DNA of 25,626 nucleotides, from the NCBI GenBank assembly GCA_934728255.1, contig CAKVEC010000017.1:1-25626 (forward strand), in the 5' to 3' direction. Source of the stretch: an uncultured Bacteroidales bacterium (GTDB lineage Bacteria; Bacteroidota; Bacteroidia; Bacteroidales; Paludibacteraceae). Made by a program: the position numbers and the translations under genes. Under the pieces are notes generated by a model. The model was not told the DNA's origin. It was given only the letters and a program-made list of their open reading frames with translations, and made no database searches. This document shows, in pieces, positions 6,908-15,401 of the stretch (position 1 is its first letter; each line of letters starts with the position of its first letter).

Positions 6908-8281
6908 ATGAGTTTGGTTAAAAGTATTTCGGGCATACGCGGCACCATAGGCGGGCGCGTAGGCGACGGATTGGACCCTGTAGATATCGTCCGTTTTACG
7001 GCGGCTTATGCCACCCAGCGCCGTGCGGCACTCCCTGGCAACCGTACGGTTGTAGTGGGCCGCGATGCGCGTATCTCGGGGGAGATGGTCTATCAACTCG
7101 TCAGCGGCACGCTGATGGGTATGGGCTACGATGTAGTGAATATCGGGCTTGCCAGCACACCGACCACCGAATTGGCAGTGATCGGCGAACACGCAGCAGG
7201 CGGCATCATCCTGACCGCCAGCCACAACCCCAAGCAATGGAACGCCCTCAAACTGCTCAACGAAAAGGGTGAGTTTCTCAACGATGCGGAAGGCAAAGGG
7301 GTGCTCGCTATCGCCGAAGCCGAGGACTTCACCTTTGCGGAGGTGGACCATCTCGGGCACGTAACCGCAAAAGACTACCTGCCCTACCATATCCAAAACG
7401 TTCTCGGACTGAAATTGGTGGACAAAGCGGCTATCGAAGCGAAGAACTTCACCGTGGCGATCGATTGTGTCAATTCGGTCGGCGGCATTGCCATCCCCGC
7501 TGTTCTGCGTGCCTTGGGCGTGAAGAACATCATCGAACTCAACTGCACGCCCAACGGGCAATTTCCGCACAACCCCGAACCGCTGCCGCAGCACCTGACC
7601 GAGATCAGCGACCTGCTCCGCAGCGGCAAAGCCGATGTCGGTTTTGTGGTTGACCCCGATGTGGACAGGCTGGCGATTGTCTGCGAAAACGGCGATATGT
7701 TCGGCGAGGAATATACGCTCGTCAGCGTGGCGGACTATGTGCTGAGCCATACCCCCGGCAACACGGTCAGCAATATGTCGTCCACCCGCGCACTGAGCGA
7801 TGTAACCCGCGCACACGGCGGCAGTTACAGTGCCTCGGCGGTGGGCGAAGTGAACGTAACCACTGAGATGAAACGCACCCATGCCGTCATCGGAGGCGAA
7901 GGCAACGGCGGTGTCATCTATCCCGAGAGCCACTACGGACGCGACGCCCTGGTAGGTATTGCGCTGTTCCTCAGCAGTCTGGCGCACAAAGGCTGCACTG
8001 TCAGCGAGTTGCGCAAGACATTCCCGAACTATTTCATCTCGAAGAACCGTATCGAACTTACCCCCGACATCGATGTGGACAAGGTACTGGCGCACGCAAA
8101 AGAGGTGTTTCGCAACGAGCGACTGAACGACAAAGACGGTGTCAAGATTGACTTCGCTGACGGCTGGGTACATCTCCGCAAGAGCAACACCGAACCCATC
8201 ATCCGTGTCTATTCGGAGGCCGCCACTATGGACGAAGCCAACGCGCTTGCACAAAAAGTTATCAAAACCATACAAGGATAG
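6908..8281 (+). CDS. glmM: Phosphoglucosamine mutase
   Basis: This enzyme converts glucosamine-6-phosphate to glucosamine-1-phosphate on the way to UDP-GlcNAc, which feeds both peptidoglycan and lipid A. The 457-aa protein has the four parts of the phosphohexomutase family. The catalytic serine loop TASHNPKQWNALK has Ser105, and the metal-binding loop is DPDVDR (249-254). The sugar-binding GGEGNGGVIYP lies near 335 and the phosphate-binding RKSNTEPIIRVYSEA near 421-435. The start ISGIRGTIGG is typical. Bacteroidota versions are somewhat divergent and are sometimes annotated as phosphomannomutase, so the substrate is the less certain part of the call. Confidence 0.9.
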   Translation: MSLVKSISGIRGTIGGRVGDGLDPVDIVRFTAAYATQRRAALPGNRTVVVGRDARISGEMVYQLVSGTLMGMGYDVVNIGLASTPTTELAVIGEHAAGGIILTASHNPKQWNALKLLNEKGEFLNDAEGKGVLAIAEAEDFTFAEVDHLGHVTAKDYLPYHIQNVLGLKLVDKAAIEAKNFTVAIDCVNSVGGIAIPAVLRALGVKNIIELNCTPNGQFPHNPEPLPQHLTEISDLLRSGKADVGFVVDPDVDRLAIVCENGDMFGEEYTLVSVADYVLSHTPGNTVSNMSSTRALSDVTRAHGGSYSASAVGEVNVTTEMKRTHAVIGGEGNGGVIYPESHYGRDALVGIALFLSSLAHKGCTVSELRKTFPNYFISKNRIELTPDIDVDKVLAHAKEVFRNERLNDKDGVKIDFADGWVHLRKSNTEPIIRVYSEAATMDEANALAQKVIKTIQG

Positions 8282-8328
8282 TTTATTATTCCTTAATGCC
8301 CCTATATTATACCAAAGTGAGGTGGATG

Positions 8329-8350
8329 GTTATAGGATAGTTATAGGATA
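8329..8350 (+). repeat. Perfect 11-bp tandem duplication before surE
   Basis: GTTATAGGATA occurs twice without a gap (8329-8339, 8340-8350), 63 bases before the surE start. The glmM stop region contains the related AGGATAGTTTAT, so the unit may have been copied from there. Nothing else is recognised in the 132-base glmM-surE spacer. Confidence 0.85.
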
Positions 8351-8413
8351 GGCTTGTTTTGAGCAGGCAAAAAGGCATTGTTTATTAACATTATTTATCA
8401 GATTATTACTCCA

Positions 8414-9148
8414 ATGGAAATAGTAGTAACCAACGATGACGGTTGGGGAACCAAAGGCATACGTACACTTGTAGCCGAGATGAGCAAACTCGGACATGTA
8501 ACGGTGATTGCCCCTGATGGTCCGCGCAGTGGAAACGCCGCGTGTATCAGTGTAGCAAAACCGATGTACCTCAACCGCATAGAAGACGAATGTACCAATA
8601 CCGTTGAGGTCTATACCACCAACGGCACCCCCGCCGATTGTATCAAGTTTGCCACCAATGTGCTGTTCAAAAACCGCAGGATTGACCTTGTAGCAAGCGG
8701 TATCAACCACGGCAACAACGGCTCTATCAACCTCATCTACTCGGGTACGATGGGTGCCTGCTTTGTAGCCACCGAGCATGGTATTCCCGCCATCGGTTTC
8801 TCACTCGACGACCACGCCATGGACGCCGATTTCAGCCGTTTCCAAGCCTATATTCCGGACATCACACGGATGCTGCTGGCAAAAGGCTTCAAGCCCAACG
8901 AGTGCTACAACGTGAATGCACCCAAGGGCGACATTGCGGGTATCCGCTGGGCACGCCAGTGCTACGGGCATTGGGCGGACGAACTCGAAGCGCACACCGA
9001 CGAGCAGGGCAACACCTACTACACCCTCATCGGCGAATATATCAACCACGAACCCGAGGACGAGAGCACCGACATCTGGGCACTCGAACACGGTTTTATC
9101 AGTATTCAGCCCGTCAGCATCGACCTCACGGCGTATGGCACGCTTTGA
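8414..9148 (+). CDS. surE: 5'-nucleotidase SurE
   Basis: SurE is a metal-dependent nucleoside monophosphatase thought to act in stationary-phase survival and nucleotide balance. The 244-aa protein opens with MEIVVTNDDGWGTKGI, where Asp8-Asp9 are the metal ligands. It continues with DGPRSGNAACIS, TTNGTPADCIKF and SGINHGNNGSINLIYSGTMGA, all standard SurE motifs. A longer frame begins at 8378, but the family's conserved N-terminus begins at 8414, so that ATG is used. The gene overlaps the following small membrane-protein gene by 14 bases, and lpxB follows that, so the three probably form one operon. Confidence 0.95.
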   Translation: MEIVVTNDDGWGTKGIRTLVAEMSKLGHVTVIAPDGPRSGNAACISVAKPMYLNRIEDECTNTVEVYTTNGTPADCIKFATNVLFKNRRIDLVASGINHGNNGSINLIYSGTMGACFVATEHGIPAIGFSLDDHAMDADFSRFQAYIPDITRMLLAKGFKPNECYNVNAPKGDIAGIRWARQCYGHWADELEAHTDEQGNTYYTLIGEYINHEPEDESTDIWALEHGFISIQPVSIDLTAYGTL

Positions 9149-9413
9149 CAAATACTGGATCGGTATCGTGCTGGGGCTCATCATCCCCGCCGTATTCGGA
9201 CTGACCTATATTGATGTGATGAACCTCTGGTACCCGCTTCGCACGCTCCAGTTTCAGGCGGGCGGCGTACTGAGCAAGTTGCTGTTGGTCAGCGTCTTTC
9301 CCAATCTGGCACTGATTTTTGTCTTCTATACCACTGACACGTGGAAACTCAGCAAGGGGCTGCTCATCGGCTCTATGCCGTATATCCTTGCCGCCATAGC
9401 CGTTTCAATATGA
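9135..9413 (+). CDS. Small membrane protein between surE and lpxB
   Basis: This is a 92-aa hydrophobic protein starting MARFDKYWIGIVLGLIIPAV. Three membrane helices can be drawn: about 8-24, a middle segment LLLVSVFPNLALIFVFYTT, and a C-terminal SMPYILAAIAVSI. The frame is open upstream to 8916, but that part is out-of-frame surE, so the ATG at 9135 inside the surE end is preferred. Its stop overlaps the lpxB start (ATGA). I do not recognise a named family. The placement suggests a link to lipid A or envelope assembly, which is inference only. Confidence 0.75.
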   Translation: MARFDKYWIGIVLGLIIPAVFGLTYIDVMNLWYPLRTLQFQAGGVLSKLLLVSVFPNLALIFVFYTTDTWKLSKGLLIGSMPYILAAIAVSI

Positions 9414-10558
9414 GATACTTCATCATTGCGGGCGAAGCATCGGGCGACCTGCATGCCTCCAACCTCATCAAGCAGATACATCGCCAAGACCCCGCCGCCG
9501 AGTTTGTCGGATTGGGCGGGGACAAGATGCGGGGTGCGGGGTGCGAACTCCGTCAGCACTACCGCGAAATGGCGTATATGGGTGTCTTCGCCGTGCTCGC
9601 GCACCTGCCCGCTATACGCCGCAATTTCCGTATCGCGCACGAGAGCCTGCTGGCGTTCTGCCCCGATGTGCTCATACTCGTGGACTATCCGAGTTTCAAC
9701 CTCAAGATAGCCGCTTTCTGCCGCAGACACCTGCCTGCCACGAAGATCTACTACTATATCCCGCCCAAAGCGTGGGCGTGGAAGACATGGCGTGTGCATC
9801 GGATTGCCCGCCTGTGCGACGAGATACTCGGTATTTTTCCTTTCGAACCCGCTTTCTATGCCCGCTACGGCTACCAGTGCACCTATGTGGGCAACCCTAC
9901 CAACGACACTATTCGCGAGTGGTGCGAGGAGCAGCATATCATACCAAGCGAGCAACAGCGGGAGGACATCATCGCGCTGCTACCGGGTTCGCGCCGCAGC
10001 GAGATAAGCCATTGTCTGCCCACTATGCTGACCGCCGCCCGCCGTGTGGCGCAGCGGATGGACAAGCCTTTCCGTATCGTAGTAGCCGCAGCACCCGGCA
10101 TAGAAGACGCTTTCTATACCCCTTACCTGCAAAGCGAGACGCTCACCCGCGACACCTATTTGCTGGTATCGCACGCCCGGGCGGCAGTGGTCAATTCGGG
10201 TACCGCCACACTCGAAACCGCCCTGCTCCGCTGCCCGCAGACAGCCGTCTATTACATCGCCTGCAGCCGCTGGCTCGAGTGGCTGCTCCGCCCGATCCTT
10301 TTCCATATCCCGCATTTCACCCTTGTGAATATATTAATGGACAAAGAACAAAGAACAACGGACAACGGACGGCAGCAGGTCATCGAAGAACTGATTGCCT
10401 CCCGTTTCACGGAAAAGAACGTGGAAAACGAACTCTACCGCCTCCTGACAGACACCGCCTATCGCATTGAGATGCTCCGCGGCTACACCCAAGTCCAAGC
10501 CATCCTCGGCACCGCCCCAGCCGCCCAAACCGCCGCCTCTCTCATCAGTCGCCAATAA
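9410..10558 (+). CDS. lpxB: Lipid-A-disaccharide synthase
   Basis: LpxB (glycosyltransferase family 19) joins lipid X and UDP-2,3-diacylglucosamine to form the lipid A disaccharide at the inner membrane. The 382-aa product begins RYFIIAGEASGDLHASNLI, then GLGGDKMRGAG, YYIPPKAWAWK, VGNPTNDTI and LLPGSRRSEIS. It closes with NSGTATLETALL and PHFTLVNIL, all in the expected order. The ATG at 9410, coupled to the previous stop, gives the canonical N-terminus; the longer frame from 9341 does not belong. Residues after FTLVNILMD are unusual: KEQRTTDNGRQQ, encoded by a 7-bp tandem array, sits where relatives have a short link to the E-L-I helix. Confidence 0.95.
   Translation: MRYFIIAGEASGDLHASNLIKQIHRQDPAAEFVGLGGDKMRGAGCELRQHYREMAYMGVFAVLAHLPAIRRNFRIAHESLLAFCPDVLILVDYPSFNLKIAAFCRRHLPATKIYYYIPPKAWAWKTWRVHRIARLCDEILGIFPFEPAFYARYGYQCTYVGNPTNDTIREWCEEQHIIPSEQQREDIIALLPGSRRSEISHCLPTMLTAARRVAQRMDKPFRIVVAAAPGIEDAFYTPYLQSETLTRDTYLLVSHARAAVVNSGTATLETALLRCPQTAVYYIACSRWLEWLLRPILFHIPHFTLVNILMDKEQRTTDNGRQQVIEELIASRFTEKNVENELYRLLTDTAYRIEMLRGYTQVQAILGTAPAAQTAASLISRQ
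10341..10368 (+). repeat. 7-bp tandem array inside lpxB
   Basis: ACAAAGA (10341-10347, 10348-10354) and ACAACGG (10355-10361, 10362-10368) stand in tandem inside the lpxB reading frame. They encode part of KEQRTTDNGRQQ. The frame stays open on both sides, with a normal C-terminal part, so the array is an in-frame expansion and not a break. Confidence 0.85.
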
Positions 10559-10599
10559 TCAAGATTTCTCACATCAATGTAAGAGACTCCATAAAAACA

Positions 10600-10636
10600 A
10601 CACAGGCTGCTTAACATCACGTTAAGCAGCCTGTGT
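10600..10636. terminator. Bidirectional terminator between lpxB and rfbB
   Basis: A perfect 16-bp stem, ACACAGGCTGCTTAAC (10600-10615) and GTTAAGCAGCCTGTGT (10621-10636), closes over the 5-base loop ATCAC. It is flanked by an A-rich stretch on the left (10592-10599) and ATTT on the right. It lies between convergent genes and can end both transcripts, though the T-run on the + side is short. Confidence 0.85.
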
Positions 10637-10641
10637 ATTTC

Positions 10642-10662
10642 ATTGCGCATTATGCATTACGC
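10642..10662. repeat. Three ATTnnGC heptamers next to the terminator
   Basis: ATTGCGC, ATTATGC and ATTACGC follow each other (10642-10662), between the terminator and the end of rfbB. A similar cluster lies at 20471-20502, also between a terminator and the 3' end of a convergent minus-strand gene. Confidence 0.65.
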
Positions 10663-10668
10663 CTTGAT

Positions 10669-11799
10669 TTAGCGGTTGGCGTACATCGATTCGTAGTATT
10701 TCTCGTACTCACCGGAGGTGATGTTGTCCATCCAGTCCTGATGGTCGAGGTACCAGCGGACGGTCTTCTCGATGCCCTCCTCGAACTGCAACGAGGGTTC
10801 CCAACCCAGTTCGCGCTGCAACTTGCGCGAGTCGATGGCATAGCGCAGGTCGTGCCCCGCACGATCGGTTACGTAGGTGATCAGATCCATATCCTCGCCC
10901 TCTTTGCGCCCGAGCAGGCGATCAACGGTATTGATCAGCACTTTGACTATATCGATGTTCTTCCACTCGTTGAAACCGCCGATGTTGTAGGTGTCGGCAA
11001 TGTTACCTTTGTGGAAAATAAGGTCGATCGCCCGTGCATGGTCTTCCACATAGAGCCAGTCGCGCACATTCTCCCCCTTGCCATAGACAGGCAACGGCTT
11101 GCGATGGCGTATATTGTTGATAAAGAGCGGAATGAGTTTCTCGGGGAACTGGTACGGACCATAGTTGTTCGAGCAGTTGGTTACGATAGTAGGCATACCG
11201 TATGTATCGTGGAAAGCCCGCACAAAATGGTCGGACGATGCTTTCGATGCCGAATAGGGGCTGTGCGGGTTGTATTTAGTCTCTTCTGCAAAAAACTGTT
11301 CCCCATAGGTGGCGTGGTCGATAGACGATGCCTTGGTGGAGAACGGCGATGGAAGTCCCTCGGGGTGGGTCAGTGCGAGTGCCCCATAGACCTCGTCGGT
11401 CGAGATATGGTAGAAGCGTTTGCCCTCGTATTTCTCGGGCAGCGACTCCCAGTAGAGTTTCGCCGCCTGCAGCATAGACAGCGTACCGAGTACGTTGGTC
11501 TTGGCAAACGTGAACGGGTCTTTGATCGAGCGATCGACATGGCTCTCAGCGGCAAGGTGAATCACGCCCGTAACATGTTCCTCCTGCATAAGCGCATAGA
11601 TCTTGTCAAAATCGCAGATATCGGCTTTCACAAAACGGTAATTCGGCTTGTCTTCGATGTCTTTCAGGTTTGCCAAGTTGCCCGCATAGGTGAGTTTGTC
11701 CACATTGATAATGCGGTAGTCGGGGTACTTGTTCACAAACAATCGTACAACGTGGCTGCCGATAAACCCGGCACCACCCGTGATAATAATGGATTTCAT
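10669..11799 (-). CDS. rfbB: dTDP-glucose 4,6-dehydratase
   Basis: RfbB/RmlB turns dTDP-glucose, the RfbA product, into dTDP-4-keto-6-deoxyglucose using bound NAD. The 376-aa protein is an extended short-chain dehydrogenase. The NAD-binding start is MKSIIITGGAGFIGSHVVR, followed by HLAAESHVDRSI and the catalytic STDEVYG with Thr-Asp-Glu. YSASKASSDH supplies the Tyr-Lys pair, and NCSNNYGPYQFPEKLIP follows. The frame extends 12 codons further upstream, but the family start is MKSIIITGG, so 11799 is chosen. That start lies one base after the stop of the CotH-like gene, so the two are surely co-transcribed. The strong terminator at 10600-10636 follows. Confidence 0.96.
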   Translation of the reverse strand: MKSIIITGGAGFIGSHVVRLFVNKYPDYRIINVDKLTYAGNLANLKDIEDKPNYRFVKADICDFDKIYALMQEEHVTGVIHLAAESHVDRSIKDPFTFAKTNVLGTLSMLQAAKLYWESLPEKYEGKRFYHISTDEVYGALALTHPEGLPSPFSTKASSIDHATYGEQFFAEETKYNPHSPYSASKASSDHFVRAFHDTYGMPTIVTNCSNNYGPYQFPEKLIPLFINNIRHRKPLPVYGKGENVRDWLYVEDHARAIDLIFHKGNIADTYNIGGFNEWKNIDIVKVLINTVDRLLGRKEGEDMDLITYVTDRAGHDLRYAIDSRKLQRELGWEPSLQFEEGIEKTVRWYLDHQDWMDNITSGEYEKYYESMYANR

Positions 11800-11800
11800 A

Positions 11801-13279
11801 TTATTTCCAAGATATAGAGTTAATCTTTGTTTCAAAAAAGTTGGTTTCTGTACTCTGCCCGTCTCCCACTCCGCCGGTCAGCAGGCGATATTTGGAGAAA
11901 TTGCTCCACGAAGCGGGCTTGTCCTCAATACGCGTGTCTTCCCCCGTGTCGTTGTCCACGTAGGGGCGGATCATATTCTGCCATTGGCGGATACGTGCCT
12001 GACTGCCCGCCGTTCCAAACAGGTCGTCCGACGCTGCCAGTTCGCGGATATAGGCTTTATATCGGTTCTTGAACTCGCTGATTGACATCACCTTGCGCAT
12101 CAAGATACGGTCTCCCTCAAGGCTCCCCCAATGGAGCATATCCTGCGTACCGGGGTTGATGCAGTTGCTTGTGCCGAGTGTGTTGTCGTAGTCAAACGGG
12201 ATGAAATAGAAGCGATGGTTGGCATCGAAATAGAAGAAGTAGTTGTTCTGGTTGATCCAATAGTCGTCCCACATACCGACCATCACATTCACGGCATACG
12301 CCCTGAGGAACAGATCCACATCCATATGCTGTTCGAGCCACGTTTTCAGTTGCTCGCTGCCCGACGGGAGCGGGGTCATACCGTTGATAAAATCCGCCAG
12401 TTCCTGCTGTGCTGCAGCGAGTTGTGTCTTGTTGGTCTTCAGGTCATATACGGGTTTCACGTTGCCATAGTCGTCCGACAGCCCCATACGCGACTTGTCG
12501 GCATTGCTGAGGTCGGCGCCCCACGAGGCTTTCCACATATTGCCCGTTTTGTCGGGTATATGTCCCTCTTTCAGTCGTGAATCAAGCCACCCTTTGCGTG
12601 GGTTCTCTATCATCGCATACACGCCCATATAGACCGGTTTGGTGTCTCCTTGTATATAAATTGACAAACGGCAATAGGACGCATACGGCGCACTCCATAC
12701 CCCGAAGCGGTGAAACAAATCATAGGAATAAATCTCGCGACAGTAAGTGGGGTCTTCGTGGAACCATTTGAGTATCAATCGGTCGCACCCGAAGAATCGC
12801 CCGATAGTCCCATACTCTGTAAACTTGATACCGAAATGCGAATGATGCCATTGTGCGCCGTTGCGGTGGTTCTCTCCCCGGCTCCCCTCGGGGCGCACAC
12901 GCGAGGTGTTACCGCGTGGACGCAGCCCCACACTATCGCGGTGGAACTCGTCCGTCCCTTTGCGGAAAGTGAAAGCGGCAGGCACATAGAGCCCGTTGTT
13001 CTCCCATTTGTCCAGATTGCTCAGATAGGTATTCCAGTCCTTAGGGGTGAGGGTAATCGTTATCTCGGGCACGGCATTGAGGTCGAACAGATAGGCATAA
13101 TTACGCCTCGACGGGTCAATCGCCGCAGTATCTTCCGGCTGCACAGGGTCGTCCGACGGATTAGGTGAAACACTGTCTGTCGGATTGGACGGTTGGGGTT
13201 TGTCAATAGGGTTGAACGTATTGCACGCTGCCAATAGACCTATGGCGAAACCGCATAGTATGTATGTATATTTTTTCAT
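11801..13279 (-). CDS. CotH-kinase-like lipoprotein
   Basis: This is a 492-aa lipoprotein: MKKYTYILCGFAIGLLAAC has its lipobox Cys at residue 19, followed by a Pro/Asp-rich linker. The rest matches the CotH family. It has VPEITITLTPKDWNTYL, then GLRPRGNTS, then LKWFHEDPTYCREIYSYDLFHRFGV. These are followed by YMGVYAMIENPRKGWL and FFYFDANHRFYFIPFDYDNTLG. CotH of Bacillus is an atypical kinase that phosphorylates spore-coat proteins. Bacteroidota homologues are exported, and their targets are unknown. Its start overlaps the birA stop (ATGA) and its stop is one base from rfbB. That places a possible surface-protein kinase in an operon with PBP4, BirA and a sugar-nucleotide enzyme. Kinase activity is inferred from family only. 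Confidence 0.85.
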   Translation of the reverse strand: MKKYTYILCGFAIGLLAACNTFNPIDKPQPSNPTDSVSPNPSDDPVQPEDTAAIDPSRRNYAYLFDLNAVPEITITLTPKDWNTYLSNLDKWENNGLYVPAAFTFRKGTDEFHRDSVGLRPRGNTSRVRPEGSRGENHRNGAQWHHSHFGIKFTEYGTIGRFFGCDRLILKWFHEDPTYCREIYSYDLFHRFGVWSAPYASYCRLSIYIQGDTKPVYMGVYAMIENPRKGWLDSRLKEGHIPDKTGNMWKASWGADLSNADKSRMGLSDDYGNVKPVYDLKTNKTQLAAAQQELADFINGMTPLPSGSEQLKTWLEQHMDVDLFLRAYAVNVMVGMWDDYWINQNNYFFYFDANHRFYFIPFDYDNTLGTSNCINPGTQDMLHWGSLEGDRILMRKVMSISEFKNRYKAYIRELAASDDLFGTAGSQARIRQWQNMIRPYVDNDTGEDTRIEDKPASWSNFSKYRLLTGGVGDGQSTETNFFETKINSISWK

Positions 13280-14028
13280 GCTATCACAAATCGTATCTGT
13301 TTGAAATGGTATGTTTTCTCTTCTCCGTTCTCTTTCCTGAGGATCAACTCACCCTGTTGGGTGATGCCCAGTATCTCGGCGAGGAACGCCCCTGCGGTGT
13401 CTTGCGCAATGGTGGTCGGCGCAAGGCTCACTTCCCGCTCTATGTAAGGGTGCAGCCCCGTACGGCGGTATAGGTGCGCCATATAGGCCGCTTGCAGCAT
13501 CTCTGCGGGCATACACAAGCAGCGTTCCAAGGCGGCAAGATACTCGTCCAACAGGCTAGCCGCAGCATATTCCTTGCCCGTTATCTGCTGCATCGAAATG
13601 GGGTTCGGCGCAAGGGAATGGAACACCCGCTGGTTCACATTCAGCCCTATCCCCACTATCGAGTACGCCACACGGCTGCCAACCAGCGTATTCTCCACCA
13701 ATATACCCGCCAGTTTCTTGTCGCCGTAGTATATATCATTCGGCCATTTGATGGTCAGAGAGCCGTCCGCAGGCAAGTGAGATGCCAACATCTCTATCAT
13801 CGCCGCCGAAACCGCCATCGTCAGTCGGAACTGCTCTGTTGCCGGCACCTCGCAGCGCAGCAGCGTGGAGAAAAGCAGGTTCTTGCCGTCTTCGCTCTCC
13901 CAACCGTTGCCAGCCTGTCCGCGCCCTGCCGACTGGTAGTCCGTCCGTATGGTGTACAGGTGCGGCAGGTCGTCCGAGTACTGCTCCCGCAGAAGGGTGG
14001 AGGTGCTATTTGTTTGCCTGATATACAT
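13276..14028 (-). CDS. birA: Biotin-[acetyl-CoA-carboxylase] ligase
   Basis: This enzyme activates biotin to biotinyl-AMP and attaches it to carrier lysines, for example in acetyl-CoA carboxylase. The 250-aa protein has TDYQSAGRGQAGNGWES (GRGQAG at 35-40), KWPNDIYYGDKKLAGIL (94-110) and the VGIGLNVN motif. It is the short group I form: there is no N-terminal helix-turn-helix, so it should not act as a repressor. It overlaps dacB upstream by 23 bases and the CotH-like gene downstream by 4, in one minus-strand operon. Confidence 0.93.
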   Translation of the reverse strand: MYIRQTNSTSTLLREQYSDDLPHLYTIRTDYQSAGRGQAGNGWESEDGKNLLFSTLLRCEVPATEQFRLTMAVSAAMIEMLASHLPADGSLTIKWPNDIYYGDKKLAGILVENTLVGSRVAYSIVGIGLNVNQRVFHSLAPNPISMQQITGKEYAAASLLDEYLAALERCLCMPAEMLQAAYMAHLYRRTGLHPYIEREVSLAPTTIAQDTAGAFLAEILGITQQGELILRKENGEEKTYHFKQIRFVIA

Positions 14029-15385
14029 CGAGCAGATATTTTTCGATTACGGTTTGTATATTGCGTGCCTTGCCGGGTGCACTGTTGATCAGTATGGCGA
14101 ACACCCACTTGTCCCCGTTGGGCATATCTATATATCCCGCAAAATTCTTCGTCCCCGAGATAGTACCGCTCTTGGCATGAATACGCCCCTCCAATGCTGT
14201 TCCGCGGCATAGGCTCTTGAGCGTCCCGGTCTGCCCGCTTATTGGCAGCGACTGCAACCATACATCGGCATTCTTGCTCTGCGCCATATAGCGCAGCAGT
14301 TGCACAAACGTAGCGGCACTCACGGCGTCTTGCGGTGCCAGACCGCAACCGTCCTTGATCAGCGCATTGGTTATATCCACGCCACGCCTGCGCCAGAACT
14401 CACGCACAAAATCGCACGCATTGTGTATCGTACTCGGTGTGGCGTATTGCAACCCGAGATAGCGGAATATCGCCTCCGCATAGAGGTTGTTGCTATGGAT
14501 ATTGGTCTCCGCTATCAACTCGCTCAGCGAAGCCGACTTATGCTCATATATCATATTCCGCGGCGGCAACAGAGGGTTGTAATCCGCCATATAGTGCGCG
14601 GGCATCTTCACCGCTATCCCCGCTTGCAATAATTGCTGCTGAAAGTGCTGTGCCAGCAATAGCCCGGGGTTTGGTATGTCGCCTTTTACGCCGAATACAC
14701 CCAGATTACTCGGGATACAGCCCGTCAAGTATCGCTCGTTGCTGAACGGCAGTCCGCTCACAAACGCCCCGTCGTAGGTAATCTGCGTACAGCGTATATG
14801 GTTGATAAACTGCAAATTCGGATACATCGGTTCCGTGCGTGTAACCTCCGCTATCGTCCCTACTTCACCGCTTTTGAGTACGATATTCATCGTATTCGCC
14901 ATATAGTTGATTCCGAAAATACCGGGTGCATAGTAGTTACCTGCGTCCTCGCATAGCCATGCGGGGTTGGTCGCCTCGCCGTCGAAAGCACTCATATCGG
15001 CTATCACGCCGCCCTCTATGCGCCGTATGCCCGCCGCCTGCACGGCACGCACCCAGCGTGGCAAAAACGACTGCCGTTTGTCGCCCAACGACGGATCACC
15101 CTCGCCGCGGATGTACAAGTCGCCGTATAGTGTACCATTCTCTATTTTCCCCGTATATTCTATGGTGGTCGTAAAGCGGAAATCCGCCCCTAAGGTCTCG
15201 AGAGCCGCCCCCGTGGTCAGCAGTTTCATCACCGAAGCGGGCGGCACAACGTGGTCGGAACGGTGCTCGTCTATCACCGCCCCCGTGGTCATATTCTCCA
15301 CCAGCACGCTCATATTCGCCTTGCCCGTAATCGGGTGCTCCGTCAGCAGCGTAACGGATAATAATATCGAAATCAATCCAAACAT
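14006..15385 (-). CDS. dacB: D-alanyl-D-alanine carboxypeptidase/endopeptidase (PBP4)
   Basis: This is a periplasmic class C low-molecular-weight penicillin-binding protein that trims or cuts peptidoglycan peptide bridges. Counting from the ATG at 15385 it has 459 aa. The active-site motif PASVMKL has Ser51 and Lys54, SNN is at 298-300 and KSG at 405-407, with the long S13-family insertion between the first two. A signal peptide (MFGLISILLSVTLL) begins at that ATG. The frame can be extended to a TTG at 15394, but the promoter -7 element ends at 15402, so the ATG is preferred. It is the first gene of the dacB-birA-cotH-rfbB operon. Confidence 0.92.
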   Translation of the reverse strand: MFGLISILLSVTLLTEHPITGKANMSVLVENMTTGAVIDEHRSDHVVPPASVMKLLTTGAALETLGADFRFTTTIEYTGKIENGTLYGDLYIRGEGDPSLGDKRQSFLPRWVRAVQAAGIRRIEGGVIADMSAFDGEATNPAWLCEDAGNYYAPGIFGINYMANTMNIVLKSGEVGTIAEVTRTEPMYPNLQFINHIRCTQITYDGAFVSGLPFSNERYLTGCIPSNLGVFGVKGDIPNPGLLLAQHFQQQLLQAGIAVKMPAHYMADYNPLLPPRNMIYEHKSASLSELIAETNIHSNNLYAEAIFRYLGLQYATPSTIHNACDFVREFWRRRGVDITNALIKDGCGLAPQDAVSAATFVQLLRYMAQSKNADVWLQSLPISGQTGTLKSLCRGTALEGRIHAKSGTISGTKNFAGYIDMPNGDKWVFAILINSAPGKARNIQTVIEKYLLDVYQANK

Positions 15386-15401
15386 AATACGCAAAAGTGC
15401 G

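Noticed and set aside
6758..8275. A 505-codon open frame on the minus strand opposite glmM
   Set aside because: It is almost exactly antisense to glmM, whose protein has all family motifs. The antisense product has no recognisable domain and its length comes from GC-rich codon bias.
10633..11817. A 394-codon + strand frame opposite rfbB
   Set aside because: It mirrors rfbB, which has complete catalytic motifs, and it starts inside the terminator stem region. It is a shadow frame.
13949..14088. Frameshift or gene break at the dacB/birA overlap
   Set aside because: Both proteins keep their full ends (dacB ends after the conserved C-terminal region, birA starts before its biotin-binding motif), so the 23-base overlap is a normal operon overlap.
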